Below, one piece after another: positions 41,375-53,872 of a stretch of 64,000 bases of DNA. The stretch is from Zerene cesonia (Eukaryota > Arthropoda > Insecta > Lepidoptera > Pieridae). Both the position numbers and the translations under genes were made by a program. Each line of letters starts with the position of its first letter. Position 1 is the stretch's first letter. The stretch spans positions 2,108,001 through 2,172,000 of the forward strand of contig NC_052122.1 of NCBI RefSeq assembly GCF_012273895.1. The letters run 5' to 3'. Below the pieces are notes generated by a model. It did not search any database. It was not told the origin of the DNA and worked only from the letters and a program-made list of their open reading frames with translations.

Positions 41375-41432
41375 GTAAAATTGCTGACATATCGACAACA
41401 TTTTAACAAGATAGCTAATGAGGACCTGCTTG
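41375..41432 (+). CDS. Candidate coding exon C of the miRNA host gene
   Basis: The acceptor TTTTCTTTTTTCCGCAG (41374) and donor CTTG/GTAAGTTT (41433) are both close to consensus. The 58-nt exon is open in the frame VKLLTYRQHFNKIANEDLL, entering in phase 0 and leaving in phase 1. Both candidate upstream exons (A and B) end in phase 0, and candidates E and F both begin in phase 1, so the frame is consistent. The exon starts with GTAAAA directly after the acceptor, so the junction also resembles a recursive splice site. Protein family not recognised. Confidence 0.6.
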
Positions 41433-41702
41433 GTAAGTTTTTATTTTTTATTATAGGCGTAGCATTTATTACTCAGCGGACTAACCTATAAACTTGAATA
41501 CTACTGCACTTCGAATCTAGAGGGGTAGTTCTATCCACTAGTTGGTATTTGTTACGCTTATACAATACAATTATTAATTTTGCAATGCCACTGCGAAATA
41601 ACCGTGTACCTTAATATGCGATATTATATCCCAAGCCGTGCGAATATTTAAGCTTTGGGGCAGATGGAGCAATAAGTAAAAATATTTTTTTGATTGTTAC
41701 AG

Positions 41703-41781
41703 ATAGGTGAATCCTGAGTGAAGATGAAGAACTCAACTTCTAGATGACAGCAGATGCTCTCCAACTTTTACTATCTATCAG
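41703..41781 (+). other. Candidate alternative (poison) exon D
   Basis: TTTTTTGATTGTTACAG (41702) and TATCAG/GTAATT (41782) bound a 79-nt block. Joined to exon C its frame reads Asp-Arg-stop within three codons, and 79 is not a multiple of three. If used, it would truncate the protein after exon C. Splice signals are fair but the donor is weak. Confidence 0.3.
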
Positions 41782-42031
41782 GTAATTAATAACTTTCAAC
41801 ATTCTTAGTCTTAATTATATTATAAGTAAGTTAAGTTTGCATTGCTATTGTACTTTATCAAGCGAATGTGTGCGGTTGCAATTTATTGTATATGTGTCTT
41901 TATTATGTTCATACTTGTTTTTTTTTTTTATAATTTTCATAAATTACCTTTTAATATCGACAAAGTAAAGCAACAATACGTTACTTTGTCAAGAAGAAGA
42001 ATTGTATAGATTTTGTAATAAATTTTGACAG

Positions 42032-42103
42032 CTACCGGATTCCGTGAGCGCGGATCGGTGAAAGCAGCGCGCAGGCGGAGCCGGCTGCATTGCACAGGCA
42101 CAG
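42032..42103 (+). CDS. Candidate 72-nt cassette exon E of the miRNA host gene
   Basis: The acceptor AATTTTGACAG (42031) and donor GCACAG/GTAGGT (42104) bound 72 nt, GC-rich against AT-rich flanks. It enters and leaves in phase 1 and is open only in the frame continuing from exon C, giving 24 residues (ATGFRERGSVKAARRRSRLH...) rich in Arg/Lys. Because its length is a multiple of three, including or skipping it keeps the frame, so it may be an alternative cassette adding a basic segment. A gap begins 95 bp downstream, so more exons could be hidden. Confidence 0.45.
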
Positions 42104-42198
42104 GTAGGTCCACATTAAGCTACACTACTTAGTCTGGCCATAAATACTGTTACACTTAATTATAAAAAAATATTACATTTGAATTTCGAATCTGTCAT

Positions 42199-43198
42199 NN
42201 NNNNNNNNNNNNNNNNNNNNNNNNNNNNNNNNNNNNNNNNNNNNNNNNNNNNNNNNNNNNNNNNNNNNNNNNNNNNNNNNNNNNNNNNNNNNNNNNNNNN
42301 NNNNNNNNNNNNNNNNNNNNNNNNNNNNNNNNNNNNNNNNNNNNNNNNNNNNNNNNNNNNNNNNNNNNNNNNNNNNNNNNNNNNNNNNNNNNNNNNNNNN
42401 NNNNNNNNNNNNNNNNNNNNNNNNNNNNNNNNNNNNNNNNNNNNNNNNNNNNNNNNNNNNNNNNNNNNNNNNNNNNNNNNNNNNNNNNNNNNNNNNNNNN
42501 NNNNNNNNNNNNNNNNNNNNNNNNNNNNNNNNNNNNNNNNNNNNNNNNNNNNNNNNNNNNNNNNNNNNNNNNNNNNNNNNNNNNNNNNNNNNNNNNNNNN
42601 NNNNNNNNNNNNNNNNNNNNNNNNNNNNNNNNNNNNNNNNNNNNNNNNNNNNNNNNNNNNNNNNNNNNNNNNNNNNNNNNNNNNNNNNNNNNNNNNNNNN
42701 NNNNNNNNNNNNNNNNNNNNNNNNNNNNNNNNNNNNNNNNNNNNNNNNNNNNNNNNNNNNNNNNNNNNNNNNNNNNNNNNNNNNNNNNNNNNNNNNNNNN
42801 NNNNNNNNNNNNNNNNNNNNNNNNNNNNNNNNNNNNNNNNNNNNNNNNNNNNNNNNNNNNNNNNNNNNNNNNNNNNNNNNNNNNNNNNNNNNNNNNNNNN
42901 NNNNNNNNNNNNNNNNNNNNNNNNNNNNNNNNNNNNNNNNNNNNNNNNNNNNNNNNNNNNNNNNNNNNNNNNNNNNNNNNNNNNNNNNNNNNNNNNNNNN
43001 NNNNNNNNNNNNNNNNNNNNNNNNNNNNNNNNNNNNNNNNNNNNNNNNNNNNNNNNNNNNNNNNNNNNNNNNNNNNNNNNNNNNNNNNNNNNNNNNNNNN
43101 NNNNNNNNNNNNNNNNNNNNNNNNNNNNNNNNNNNNNNNNNNNNNNNNNNNNNNNNNNNNNNNNNNNNNNNNNNNNNNNNNNNNNNNNNNNNNNNNNN
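42199..43198. other. Assembly gap (exactly 1000 N)
   Basis: Run of N within the intron between exons E and F. The size is probably arbitrary. ORFs spanning it are artefacts. Confidence 0.95.
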
Positions 43199-44070
43199 AG
43201 TAATAAATGTTATTTGCAGTTAACAATTTTCTTTTTTCTTTATTACAATATTTATGGCAAGACTAGGTAGAGAAAATATTTCGCCCGCCACCAAACGTCA
43301 ACCACCGACACTTCTCATCCCCATCGTACATTCCAATCGTTGTTCTGTTTATATTTTGTTCTATTTCCGTTTTGTGTTTTACAACCGCTTTTTATCTTTT
43401 TTTTTCGCAATTTAACGCTTGCGTTCATGCTTGCGCGATTTTATTTCTTATTGATGTTAGATATATTTTTTATGATTACTCTAGATATGGCAGTAAAAAT
43501 GTATTTCGGCTTACCTCATTCTGGTAACACACGTGTTTTACTAATAGAGTGTTATTAAAATATGCATATACATATACCTTAATGTTCTTCTGAAAAGTCA
43601 AAACTTGAGGGAGTAAAAGTATACGTAGTTATTATTTAAATGGTTCACAGTTACTAACCAATAGTATTTGTCAACCGTGCATAAAAAATATATATATGCA
43701 ACTATATAAATGTTTGTCATACAAGAGTTAATTCGATAGATTATACTTTGTTCATATTAATATATGGTTGTCAGTAAATTTATACAAACTGATGTCATTG
43801 GTTAACGATTTCAAGTTGCCGATTGCGTGGGCGCCGAAACGCCGGGGCCCTATATTTGAAGTGTAGCGCTTTAATAAATTCGAAGCGTGTCAATATGAGA
43901 TTATCAAAATAATGCATACAAAATGACTTTGTAAACAACAAAAATGTAATTTCTGAATAATATATTTTAATTTACGGTACTTGAATTTTATTAATAAAAG
44001 TCTTGCCTTAAACGATGCCGAGAGTCGGAACTTTTTTTGTTGCAATCGCCATCAATTAACTGTACACTTT

Positions 44071-44080
44071 ACAGGTAAGT
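44071..44080 (+). promoter_or_regulatory. Juxtaposed 3'/5' splice site (possible recursive-splicing point)
   Basis: CACTTTACAG/GTAAGTAT: an acceptor and a consensus donor meet with nothing between, at 44074/44075, in the 7.2 kb intron between exons E and F. This is the form of ratchet points known from long insect introns. The upstream pyrimidine tract is weak, though an attaac branch-like sequence precedes it. Confidence 0.4.
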
Positions 44081-46263
44081 ATGTCAGCTTTTTCTCATAC
44101 AACTTGGTATATTTTTATTGAATAAACCAAGGTCAAAGTGCAAGAATGAGCAGAACATTTTGATCACCTAGGTAGGTCTTATACTTTAACGTGTTATAGT
44201 CTTAATTATGACTCTGATTGCTCACTTGAATTGTTGATTGAACACGTTTTAACCACATTACATAAAATGCCATTTTCTGTCAAACCTAATTTATCATCGG
44301 AGCAAATCACTTCGTAGAAAACAGAGGCGGTTTATGTTGAATCGATTTTATGGAACACGACAATAGCTTAAATGGGACTCCAAGCCATGAGTCATAAAAT
44401 ATTTGTTCCATAACTGTACTTGAACTAATCATGAAAAAATCATGAAAAAAATGGAACATAAGCTTATCTTGTACTTTGAAATTGTTGTGAAATTGTGAAA
44501 GAAATTGAAAAATGCTATCACAAAATTTAAATCGCTTCTAGGAAGCTCCAATAACTTAAAAGGCTAGTGTTTGCATTTGCGTTAGTTAATAATTATATTC
44601 TTGGAAACAAGGTCGTGCATACATTAATTAGTTTTTATTATAAAAGGGTCAGTTAATATTTTCCAACATAAAGATACCCTTGAATTATACAGGTACAGAA
44701 TAATTTCTACAGTCATTTGATGTCATAATATAAACTGGTTTATACATCCATTCACACGATAATATAATTACCAGCCAGTACTAGTAATTGCATATGTTAA
44801 AAGCTATATTATACAACAATATAGTTATAAGTTAGTTGTTTCAGTTCGACTAAATATCCTTACAACAATCTTTCTGACAATATAATAATAAATTCTAAAT
44901 GATATAGACCTGAAAAGTTTGTTCGTTTGAATGCATCTATATGTAAAGAATTATCGGGCCAATTTTAAAAATTTTATCACAGTTGAAAATTTACTGTTTA
45001 AGTATTAATAACATTCGCTTTCAAACTGCTGATAAGCTTCCATTTTCCAATCAATGTACAGGAGGGCCGAGCCTTCGGTAATGCGGCACCCCGCTGTTTC
45101 ATTGACCGCAGCAAAGGAGCGAAATTCATAACCGCAATGGCTCCTTCTTCTCTTCAATTACTTTTGAAATTAATATTGCAAAATTAACTTTTACATGAAA
45201 CATGTTAAGCTATTCGCAAAACGTTGAGGTACATTTTCGTTTTAAAAGTTATTACTACCAGTATACTTGTGTGATGGGTGACTGATTCCTCCTACTGAAA
45301 TACCTATTGAAATTTTACGTACTTCACACGAAGCTCAACTTTGTAAGTAAATCGTAAAAATTTGCTAAACGTGTGGACTAAAACTCTTACAATAACGTCG
45401 ATCCATTAACAGACAATCGCTTTGTTTCTTAGTCAATTTCGGCAACGTGTACGTAATATCAAGAGCAATACATAATTAATATAAACCAATTAAGCAAAAC
45501 ACGATACTTAATAATAGAATGTTTATACAACGAACATGCACGAATCGATTATATTTAGATATGCTGTACCATTGCTCACCGTATGGACTATGTTTTATTT
45601 GAATACGATTTACAGGCGCCACTTATTACACACATTCGTATTGCCTGTACTTGCCGCTTTAGCTAAATCTTATTAAAGGATTCACAAGTAGAGCTTTGGC
45701 GTGCTTCACTATAGACAGCTTAGCGTGTTGTAAGAAGCATTACAGAATTCAATGGGATATAAAAATCGATCCCAGCGCTTTCCAACTGTACTTAAATAAA
45801 TTCGCGCTTATTCATAACAAAGCTGTTGAATTTTATTCATTTCGATTTCAATTATATTTTACCATTCATCCGTTTCAATGTTTCGGGATTGTGTACAAGA
45901 GATTACTGTAAATTGTCAAACGTTTTCAATTATAATTAATAAATGTTTGTAGAGGAAAAACATACTAGGTACCTTATTGTAGTAAATAAAATAAAATGCT
46001 ACAATAACATGCAAAAAAACTAAGGAAGCAAGAGATTCCTGAAATCTACGATTGTAATATAAAACATAGTGAACCTGTAATACGACGCTCGTATTTATTT
46101 ACATTTAAAAACGTGTTTTTGTTCACCTTGCTTCTTATCATAACTGATAAAACAATGCAAAATTTAAACACATTGCAAATTGCTGTTTACTTTTGTTGAA
46201 TAATGACTATAATTAAGGTCATCGTTTGCGGATGCAATAGACAAACTTTTGAATATAATGAAT

Positions 46264-46650
46264 TACTAGCTGTGACCCGCGGTTGAAACCGCGTAAGTCC
46301 GTATCCCGTAGGAATATCGGTATAAAAAGTGCCTGTGTTATTTCAGTTGTCCAGCTATCTACGAAGCGAATAGTATTATTATTCACCAATAGATGTCAGG
46401 AAAAAAAAACACGAATAAAACACGAATATGACATTATTTCAGTTGTCCAGCTGTCTACGAAGCAAAATAGTATTACTATTCAACAATAGATGTCAGGGAA
46501 AAAAAAACACGAATAAAACACGAATATGACATTTTCTAAAAAAAATTCCTAGCTAGATCGATTTATCGCCCTCGAAAACCCCTATATACTAAATTTCATG
46601 AAAATCGTTGGAGCCGATTCCGAGATCCCAATTATATATATATATATATA
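46264..46650 (-). repeat. RTE-like repeat with internal tandem duplication
   Basis: Begins actagctgtgacccgcgg, includes gtatcccgtaggaatatcg, and ends in an AT microsatellite (about 46632-46653). A 96-bp unit starting atttcagttgtccagct occurs twice in tandem (46340-46435 and 46436-46533) with a few substitutions. Its start and internal blocks match the copy at 47679. Confidence 0.6.
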
Positions 46651-47678
46651 TACAAGAATTGCTCGTTTAAAGGTATAAGATGTTACATAGGCGGGACTTA
46701 AAATGTTAATGATTTTAATTTCAAAATGCTGAAAAAATAGAGATTAAAAAAGAGATATTGTAGAAACACTATAAATATTAAACACGAACCAATCGGCGAT
46801 TTAGGAACGTCGGTTTAAATAGTTTAATAGTAGAACCGGAAATCGTATATCATCGTATATGTGGAACTTTTTTAATTTTCAAACTTAATTTTTATTAAAT
46901 CTAAAGTCAATAAATGATATACGATGACATGAGATGCATTTATTTCTTGATTAATTATAACGTAATAATTTAAAAACACTTCTTTCTTTATATAATTTTA
47001 CAAAGGTTTTATGAATACGAACGAACAGTTTATGGTATCACAATCGGAATAAATGATTTTATATTTAGATAGCATAAATATTCATGTTCACAATCATAGG
47101 AAAAGCTCGCAGTAATCTATCTAAATACGAAACGCGAACTGCTAGAACTGTTGCGCAAAGTTCCGTCGGTTTTCGATTTGGCGTTAGGGGACTATTAACT
47201 CGCCGTTCCATCAATACGTTGTAGGTACAAATTTTAATTCCCGATCGGTATGAATCGATAGCGGACTGAATAAAAAATGGGTTCCACGGAAGGGTGACCA
47301 GATTGTATTGTTCATAAGACCCCGTTTTCGCTTTGTGCCGTCGCATGGCGGTGCATCGGATTGGGCGTGTTAAAAAAATGATGTCCATTTAATCGTCTGC
47401 GCTTGTAGAGACAATGAATAGTACATCAGATAGTAACACGCGAGTTACTAATGGAATAACATATTATCAGACCACTTCCTGTGTTGTCTTTAAGGTTATT
47501 TGAGGTTTTTCTCTTCATGTTTGTAGATTTTGAATAACAGTAATTCGTTTCATTCAAAATTAATTGAAATTGTTTTCTTTGTATTAAATAAATGTTCGCA
47601 AAACTACGAAACCTTTCTATTTGTTTTTATATTAAAAAAATAAAAAATATTAATAAACATAAAATGGTGGTATAATTA

Positions 47679-47879
47679 ACTAGCTGCGCCCCGCGGCTTC
47701 ACCCGCGTATGTCCGTATCCCGTAGGAATATCGCGATAATAAGTTGCCTATATGTTATTCCAGTTGTCCAGCTGTCTATGTGCCAAATTTTATTGCAATC
47801 GATTCAGTAGTTTTTGCGTGAAAGAGCAACAAACACACACACATCCTTACAAACTTTCGCATTTATAATATTAGTAGGA
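47679..47879 (-). repeat. RTE-like/SINE repeat, well-preserved short copy
   Basis: Begins actagctgcgccccgcggc, shares gtatcccgtaggaatatcg with the 46.3 kb copy, then cgtgaaagagcaacaaacac, and ends tttcgcatttataatattag. I know this as one of the most common insect/lepidopteran dispersed repeats, derived from the end of RTE-type elements. Non-coding. Confidence 0.7.
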
Positions 47880-49306
47880 AGTAGGATGTCCTACTAGCGA
47901 ATTAGGTAAATAACTAACCATATTTTAGCTTCTGCAGCTCTGTCTATGGAATGCAAAGAATGAAAAGTAAAAATCATGATAGATATTTTAACGGCTTTGA
48001 TAATTCATTACGCTGGAATTTGAAAAAGAGTATTGATTTCTCATTCATATTATTCATATTACAAATAAACTAGCTGTAGTCACTACGTAATTTGATAAAA
48101 GATTTATTCATCCTATTGATAATTTGTATAACGAGATAGAAAGAAAAACACAATGTTTATTTAACAAAATGTTCCTGATTTAACAAAATGACTTTAATTA
48201 CAGAAAGCTTTATTAATTAGCGTAAACGACGTTTCACTGAAGCGAAAAGAGACAAAAAAGAAATACACAACGCGATGCGATTGTCCCGGCGTGTCGATTG
48301 GTTTATTTTTCATTCTCCGATTGTGTCGATATATATTGCCGCCTCCCCTGTAATGCCTTAATTCGCGTTTCACTTTGTAGAATAAACGATCGAATATATG
48401 TGATGTGAATGTTCGAAGTTGCTATCATGAAAAAAAGCTAATCTGCATTTTTCTATTCTTGTTTCATTCCTCGGTTTGTTTTGGTATTTCCGATGCACCC
48501 CTGTATGTGATACGGGGATGTCTGTCTGAGGTTCCCTTTGATATCGTTATACCTTTTTTGGAATGAACGGCATCACGTATTCCATTTGCCCAATGTTTCA
48601 ACAATATTAAGAAAGAATAAAACATAGCCTCGTATAAAAGCTCAAAGCCAAAGTGTAAAATCATATTTTTGAAGCATGAAAACATTTCTAAAATTCTATT
48701 CGTTTTCTTTGCTAAATTAAATAAGCTATTTCGAAGAAACTAATGCTTGGTTTAATATGAATCAAATACAATAATCGTGTGCATTTTCCAACTAAACATT
48801 ATTTAGCGTATCTAATACACGTAATATTTAAATTGAATACTTAGTTGGTATAAAATAACAATAACCAAAAGAGAAGACAAATAAATATAAAAAAAGCTGA
48901 AACAGGAATCATTTACATTTACATATTCACATATTATTCCGTACAATATAAATGGGCAAGTATAATTAATTTGTCTCGATGAACTTTTTGTGTTGATTTT
49001 TCCTTACTTAATTCAGGGAAAAAGCCCCAAGATATCCTTATAGTCACATTTATACAAACGTAACTACATATACATGATTCATATACATGAGTGCGCTGTA
49101 ATTAATTTTAAATGGAATTTCGACAGAAGAGTGATTTTTTATAGTGGGTAGAAAATATATACTCAGCCTATGTCAAATCTATATTAATTATTATTATTCC
49201 AAGCATATGTATATAAAGCTATTTCCATCTGTAAGGCGGGGTGAGTTTTAATGGTAAAGTTCTTTAGAAGCATATCCTTCTTGTAATTGATTATACTGTT
49301 TTACAG

Positions 49307-49423
49307 TTAAAAGCCTTAATGACTTATCTTTGGAAGACCAACACGTGTTTGACATGGAGGTGGCTCCGCTAACAAAAGCCTCTATTGAAATGTGCTATCC
49401 TGAAATTCCAACATTAATGTCAG
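49307..49423 (+). CDS. Candidate coding exon F of the miRNA host gene
   Basis: The acceptor ACTGTTTTACAG (49306) and donor ATGTCAG/GTAAAC (49424) bound 117 nt. Only the phase-1 frame is open end to end. It reads KSLNDLSLEDQHVFDMEVAP and then LTKASIEMCYPEIPTLMS, a mixed, acidic composition quite unlike translations of the flanking intron. Length is a multiple of three and it enters and leaves in phase 1, fitting either exon C or exon E upstream and exon G downstream. This is the strongest coding exon of the model. No domain recognised. Confidence 0.65.
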
Positions 49424-52400
49424 GTAAACGAGCACAAATGACAACGTGACAATGCGGCTCTTAGGAGGATGCATTTCACATGGCGACAGTTATTGTTTTA
49501 TTTTTTAAGGAGCTTTGTGAAAGCTTCAATACATTGCCTCTATTACGGTTGTTATGTTTTGTTTCGATACAGCTAGTAGGACAAAAATGTATTATAATTT
49601 AAAACACTTCAATGTTCGTAAATTGCTTTTCACTTAAGAATTTTCTATTGTAATACTTTTGTCAAATATTCGTACAGTTCCAGAATATTAAGGCATTAAT
49701 TAAGCTTTATAAAAGAAAAAAAAAAGAAATTCACTCAATTTCATTGCAAAATTATTATATTAAGAAGCTCTTTAAATGAATTCACAGGCTTTTAAAGCAT
49801 CAAATATAAATGCGGGACAGTATTGAACCCTTCGACATGCGGTTTCGAGCGGTTTTGATAATTTCCCGTCTGCACGCAATCTCAAAACTGACGTTGAAAT
49901 TTATCAGTACAAGACCTTAATTGTAATACATACATCGAATAAAAGTTGTCGTGTCGTGTACTTGTTTGTCGCTATACGTATTTGAAACTCGGAGAGCACT
50001 GTGTGAGTGTGCGCAAGAAAGTTGACTTGCCAATTAGTTGAAAGTTGAAACTGCGTGGAGCGAGTCCGGATCTGACTTGCATTCCGAATCCATTTGCACT
50101 ACATTATCGGTTCGAGCGTTGATCTTTATTGTGTATACCTACCTGACTAATACAATGAACAAATTGAGCAATAGAGCCATAAACTGTGTGCGTTAAACGC
50201 AATGAAACGTTGATTGTTGAAAATGAAATGAAATGTTTTGATTGTTTTCAAAAGGATTCTTTGTTGTGTTATGGATATTTACAGTTAGCTTATATGTTGG
50301 AGTAAATTCTCTAGAATCGTTTTTGTTTATTTTATTAAATAAGCTATCGCTACATTCAGAGTGTTCTTTTTAATTTTAAATAAGAATAGCTTGACAGAAT
50401 TGAAAGAAAATGGGATACAAACAAGTTGTTTATATTCGTTTAAATAAATATCAATATGTTTCAGATAATTCAGAACGTATTAATTAATTATCGTCAAAAC
50501 ATCCATTGTTTTATTTTGAATTCTAAACCGGTAGGTAGGTACATTAAATGTAGAGATGCCTAGTAAATACTAAGCACTAATAAATATTTAAATTGCGGCT
50601 GAGAATGTGTATGTAAACATAGTACTTAAGTTGGTAAACTTAAATTACACGCTTCACATACTAATATCCTAATAATAGCATTATTTCAATTTACGGCCCG
50701 GCTAGGTACGTTATTAGCAGGTTTAATGGGCCTTGCCAGACGATCGGGGCTCGGGTTGACAGGTAGACTTTCGTTTATTTCAAACAAACATCAACTGTCA
50801 AATGAAAACTAATTTGGCTTATAATAATTGATCAAATCGATTTCAAAAGTGTTTACTCAACATTGATACCATGGTTACCTTCTAGTTCGTGATGCTGATG
50901 GCACACCGTTTCGTTTACGTCGTTACGTAGATAAGTACTAAATGGTCGTTTTTCGTGCCCACGTGTGTGTACTTCTAATTGTACATGCGGGACACGAAAC
51001 GTTTACCGAGGCGACAATTTGTCGTCACGATTACCAACAAAACGCCACAGCTTAAACAATTTCAATTTGATGTTTAAATACACTCATAAAACTTATGGAT
51101 CACATATACGAAACGTTAATAGTTAAACGCCCATAGTTAATGTTAGTATAATATATAAAATTATTACATAATTGATGTGTAATTCATTCAGTCCTCAATT
51201 TAATCGCGTACGCATTATAATAATTAATTATATGATGTAAACACCTATGACGATTGATAAACATGTTTTACAGTTGTGTTTGTAAACACCAGTGCAATTA
51301 TAACTGACATATATTTTATAGGTCGTGATCGCACGTTCATCAACGGTTGATTGATAAGAAATAATCAACGAATAAAATATCAATGAACTGGCAATGAATA
51401 ACTCATATGACTCTCGACTGATTGTTCACTATGTATTTGTATAGTACACTACGTATTGAATGACCTATGTGTTATTTACTACTCGTTTACCTAAGTAGCT
51501 GTAAAAAAGTGATAAAATAAACTGTAATACATACGTATATGCCCTATTCAGGCCAGGTACCATAGTATACATGTAGGTACACACACATTATATTTTTTAA
51601 TTAAAAATTATGTTACATAATTTTGTTTTTCGTTATAGATACGCGTTAAAATTTAAAAGAACTGTCAGTAGTATTTGTTGATCACGTCAATATGTACGGT
51701 GCATTTTTTATCGCTTAATTAATGTGAAGTTGTTATAATATATTGTTTGTGAAATAAGTCTGAAGAATTTACAAAATTATATGAACAATAGCTAAATTAG
51801 TCAATAGCTATATTTGTATACTGACGAGGCTTCGTCCCTGGTATATAGCCTATAACATCATGGGATTATGTGCAAATCCAACGACGAAATAATTTTTGAA
51901 ATTGCTCCAGGGTTGAAATAAACATAATATTCAGCTTTACATTTTGGTCTATACCAAAATCTATATATAGACTACATTATTAGTTTAGATGCAAACCTGG
52001 GTCATTATAAAAATCTATAATTTTGTCTCTGTATTCGCAATAGACTCACATTCTCTGATGTTGAGAGGGGTATTAAATTTATTTCAGATGATCTATTACT
52101 AAAGTTTCGGTCTCAGCCGTAGCTGTAAAATAAAGAAAGTAGAATAGATCGGACGTGGTCAACGGCGAACCTTTGTTGTCGATGTAAAACTCGCTGATCG
52201 CAACGAAATATGCCATAGCGTGTGTTCTTATGATAAAAAAAAAACAATTGACTCATTTTTATGGTCTCTTTTGTATCTTGCTTTACAATTGTTTATGAAT
52301 AAACGGATTGATTTATATGTACGAGTACACCCAAAAGAACGTTAAGATTTGTTTGATGTTTTTTTATTAGTGGTTTTCTGTGGAAGTAAAGGGAGCCATT

Positions 52401-53765
52401 TGATTTTTCTAAACATAGAACTTTATTTTAGTTTTGCGCCAAAGTATTTGTTAGATACTAATTTAACTCCAAAGTTTAGTTGTTATGTTAAAATCATAAA
52501 CTTTGTAATCAAGTCCCTCGTTGTAATGCGTGACAAGTATGAGAAACATGTTTGTATTCATGTTTCTTTAATTACAATAATTTATGACCGGTTGAAGAAA
52601 TTCGAAAAATTTGAAGACATGACATGACAGACAATGTAGTAAGAACAAATTATTGCATACCTACGTATCGTATAACAGTTGGATAATAGACTCAGGCGAA
52701 TCACCACGTGCTGTTATATTACATTTTAATGTTCACGAACAGTCGAAAGCACGCGTTATGTATTTAATTACATAAATACATTTACTTACTGTATAGAAGA
52801 TAAATATTCTTGATCTTTAGACAGAATATGTACTTATTTAATGATTGATAATTTTACGCACTTTTACTATGTTCCCTTCTGGTTATTAGGTACTTAATGG
52901 CGCAAACACAGCCCATTTGATTCCCGGATTATATTAATTAATTAACATATTACACGTTCGTTAATTAATAATTAAAAAGAAGATAATGATAAAATAGCTT
53001 ATTCAATTGATAAAATAACATTGACCCGGCTTATTTCGGATAGACGTTTTTCTAGTTTATCAAATTTTTGCAGTTACTTTCTTAATCTAATCGGAGAGAA
53101 TTTTACGAAGCAAAATAATTAAAATCTGTTCAGCCGTTCTTCTGTTATAAGTGGCGGAACTGCACGACCTCTCGACCTCTTTTAACATGTAGATATTTAT
53201 TAAATTTATTACTATGTGATCAATTCATTAAAGCTAAATAGAATACATGTACTAAACATGTTTATTGTAAAATGCTATTTTCTTGAGAGTCAATTTGTGT
53301 ATTATGTCGATATCGTTTTTATTGACATTAATGTAATTGGTATAATATACATTAGCTCACATTTAAACTTAAATAATATCTGTTGTCAACATATTAATTA
53401 AAAAGTCTATTTGATGCTCAAATGAAAAACAACTGTCAATTTACTTGTCAAGAGATCCTGCATTGATCCGATAGGGAAATACAGAGTCGCCTTCTCTTTG
53501 TTCTTCTTGTTAATTTTGATATTTCACTACAGCTACTTTAATGAGGAAACAAAACTATAACAGTAGTTAAAAATAACGCTAGTTTACGTCGGAAGGATAT
53601 GTAAATATTTTAACCCAATAATAAGTCCTCTCTCATCATAGATATGATGTATATAGTTCAAAATTCGAGAGAATTATTGTCAAAATAATTCTAGCTAAAA
53701 CAGCTAAAAACTAGCATAACTATCTAAGTTGACTTCATGAATGAACGTCTCCGAAGAGTTCCAGA
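49424..53765. other. Last intron of host gene, 5' part
   Basis: AT-rich. Apart from an RTE-like remnant at 51815-51960 no feature is supported. GC-richer blocks at 50030-50110, 50690-50770 and 50870-51050 could be regulatory but show nothing specific. Confidence 0.4.
51815..51960 (-). repeat. RTE-like repeat remnant
   Basis: ctgacgaggcttcgtccctg and tatagcctataacatcatgg parallel the reverse-oriented start of the family (gcttcacccg..., tatagcctat...). Decayed. Confidence 0.45.
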
Positions 53766-53872
53766 GCCAGCGTTTGCTCTCCGCCGCTTGAAAGACATGG
53801 GTAGTGAGATGTCCTGCACATCACCAATTCTCACTACCTTGTCTTTCATGCGGAATGAGCACTGTCTCCGTG
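53766..53872 (+). ncRNA. mir-71: mir-71 precursor
   Basis: The 5' arm at 53789-53812 begins TGAAAGACATGGGTAGTGAG, the established miR-71-5p sequence. The 3' arm at 53829-53850 (TCTCACTACCTTGTCTTTC...) pairs with it to form a hairpin with a short loop. Pairing continues into the lower stem (tttgctctccgcc against cggaatgagcac). miR-71 is a protostome microRNA known to be linked to the mir-2 family in many arthropods and absent from Drosophila. It lies on the host-gene strand, 4.4 kb into the last intron and about 8.1 kb upstream of the mir-2/13 array. ORFs on both strands here are shadows of the hairpin. Confidence 0.97.

Larger units (their letters stand above)
43199..49306. other. Intron between exons E and F (right part)
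   Basis: AT-rich. Holds the ratchet-like site at 44071-44080 and two RTE-like repeats (46264-46650, 47679-47879), listed separately. A GC-richer block at 45060-45150 is unexplained. Short ORFs, including 107 codons on the minus strand at 47065-47388, have no recognisable domain. Confidence 0.4.

Noticed and set aside
42179..43270. ORFs of 343-363 codons
   Set aside because: Produced by the 1000-bp run of N, with no real coding sequence at either edge.
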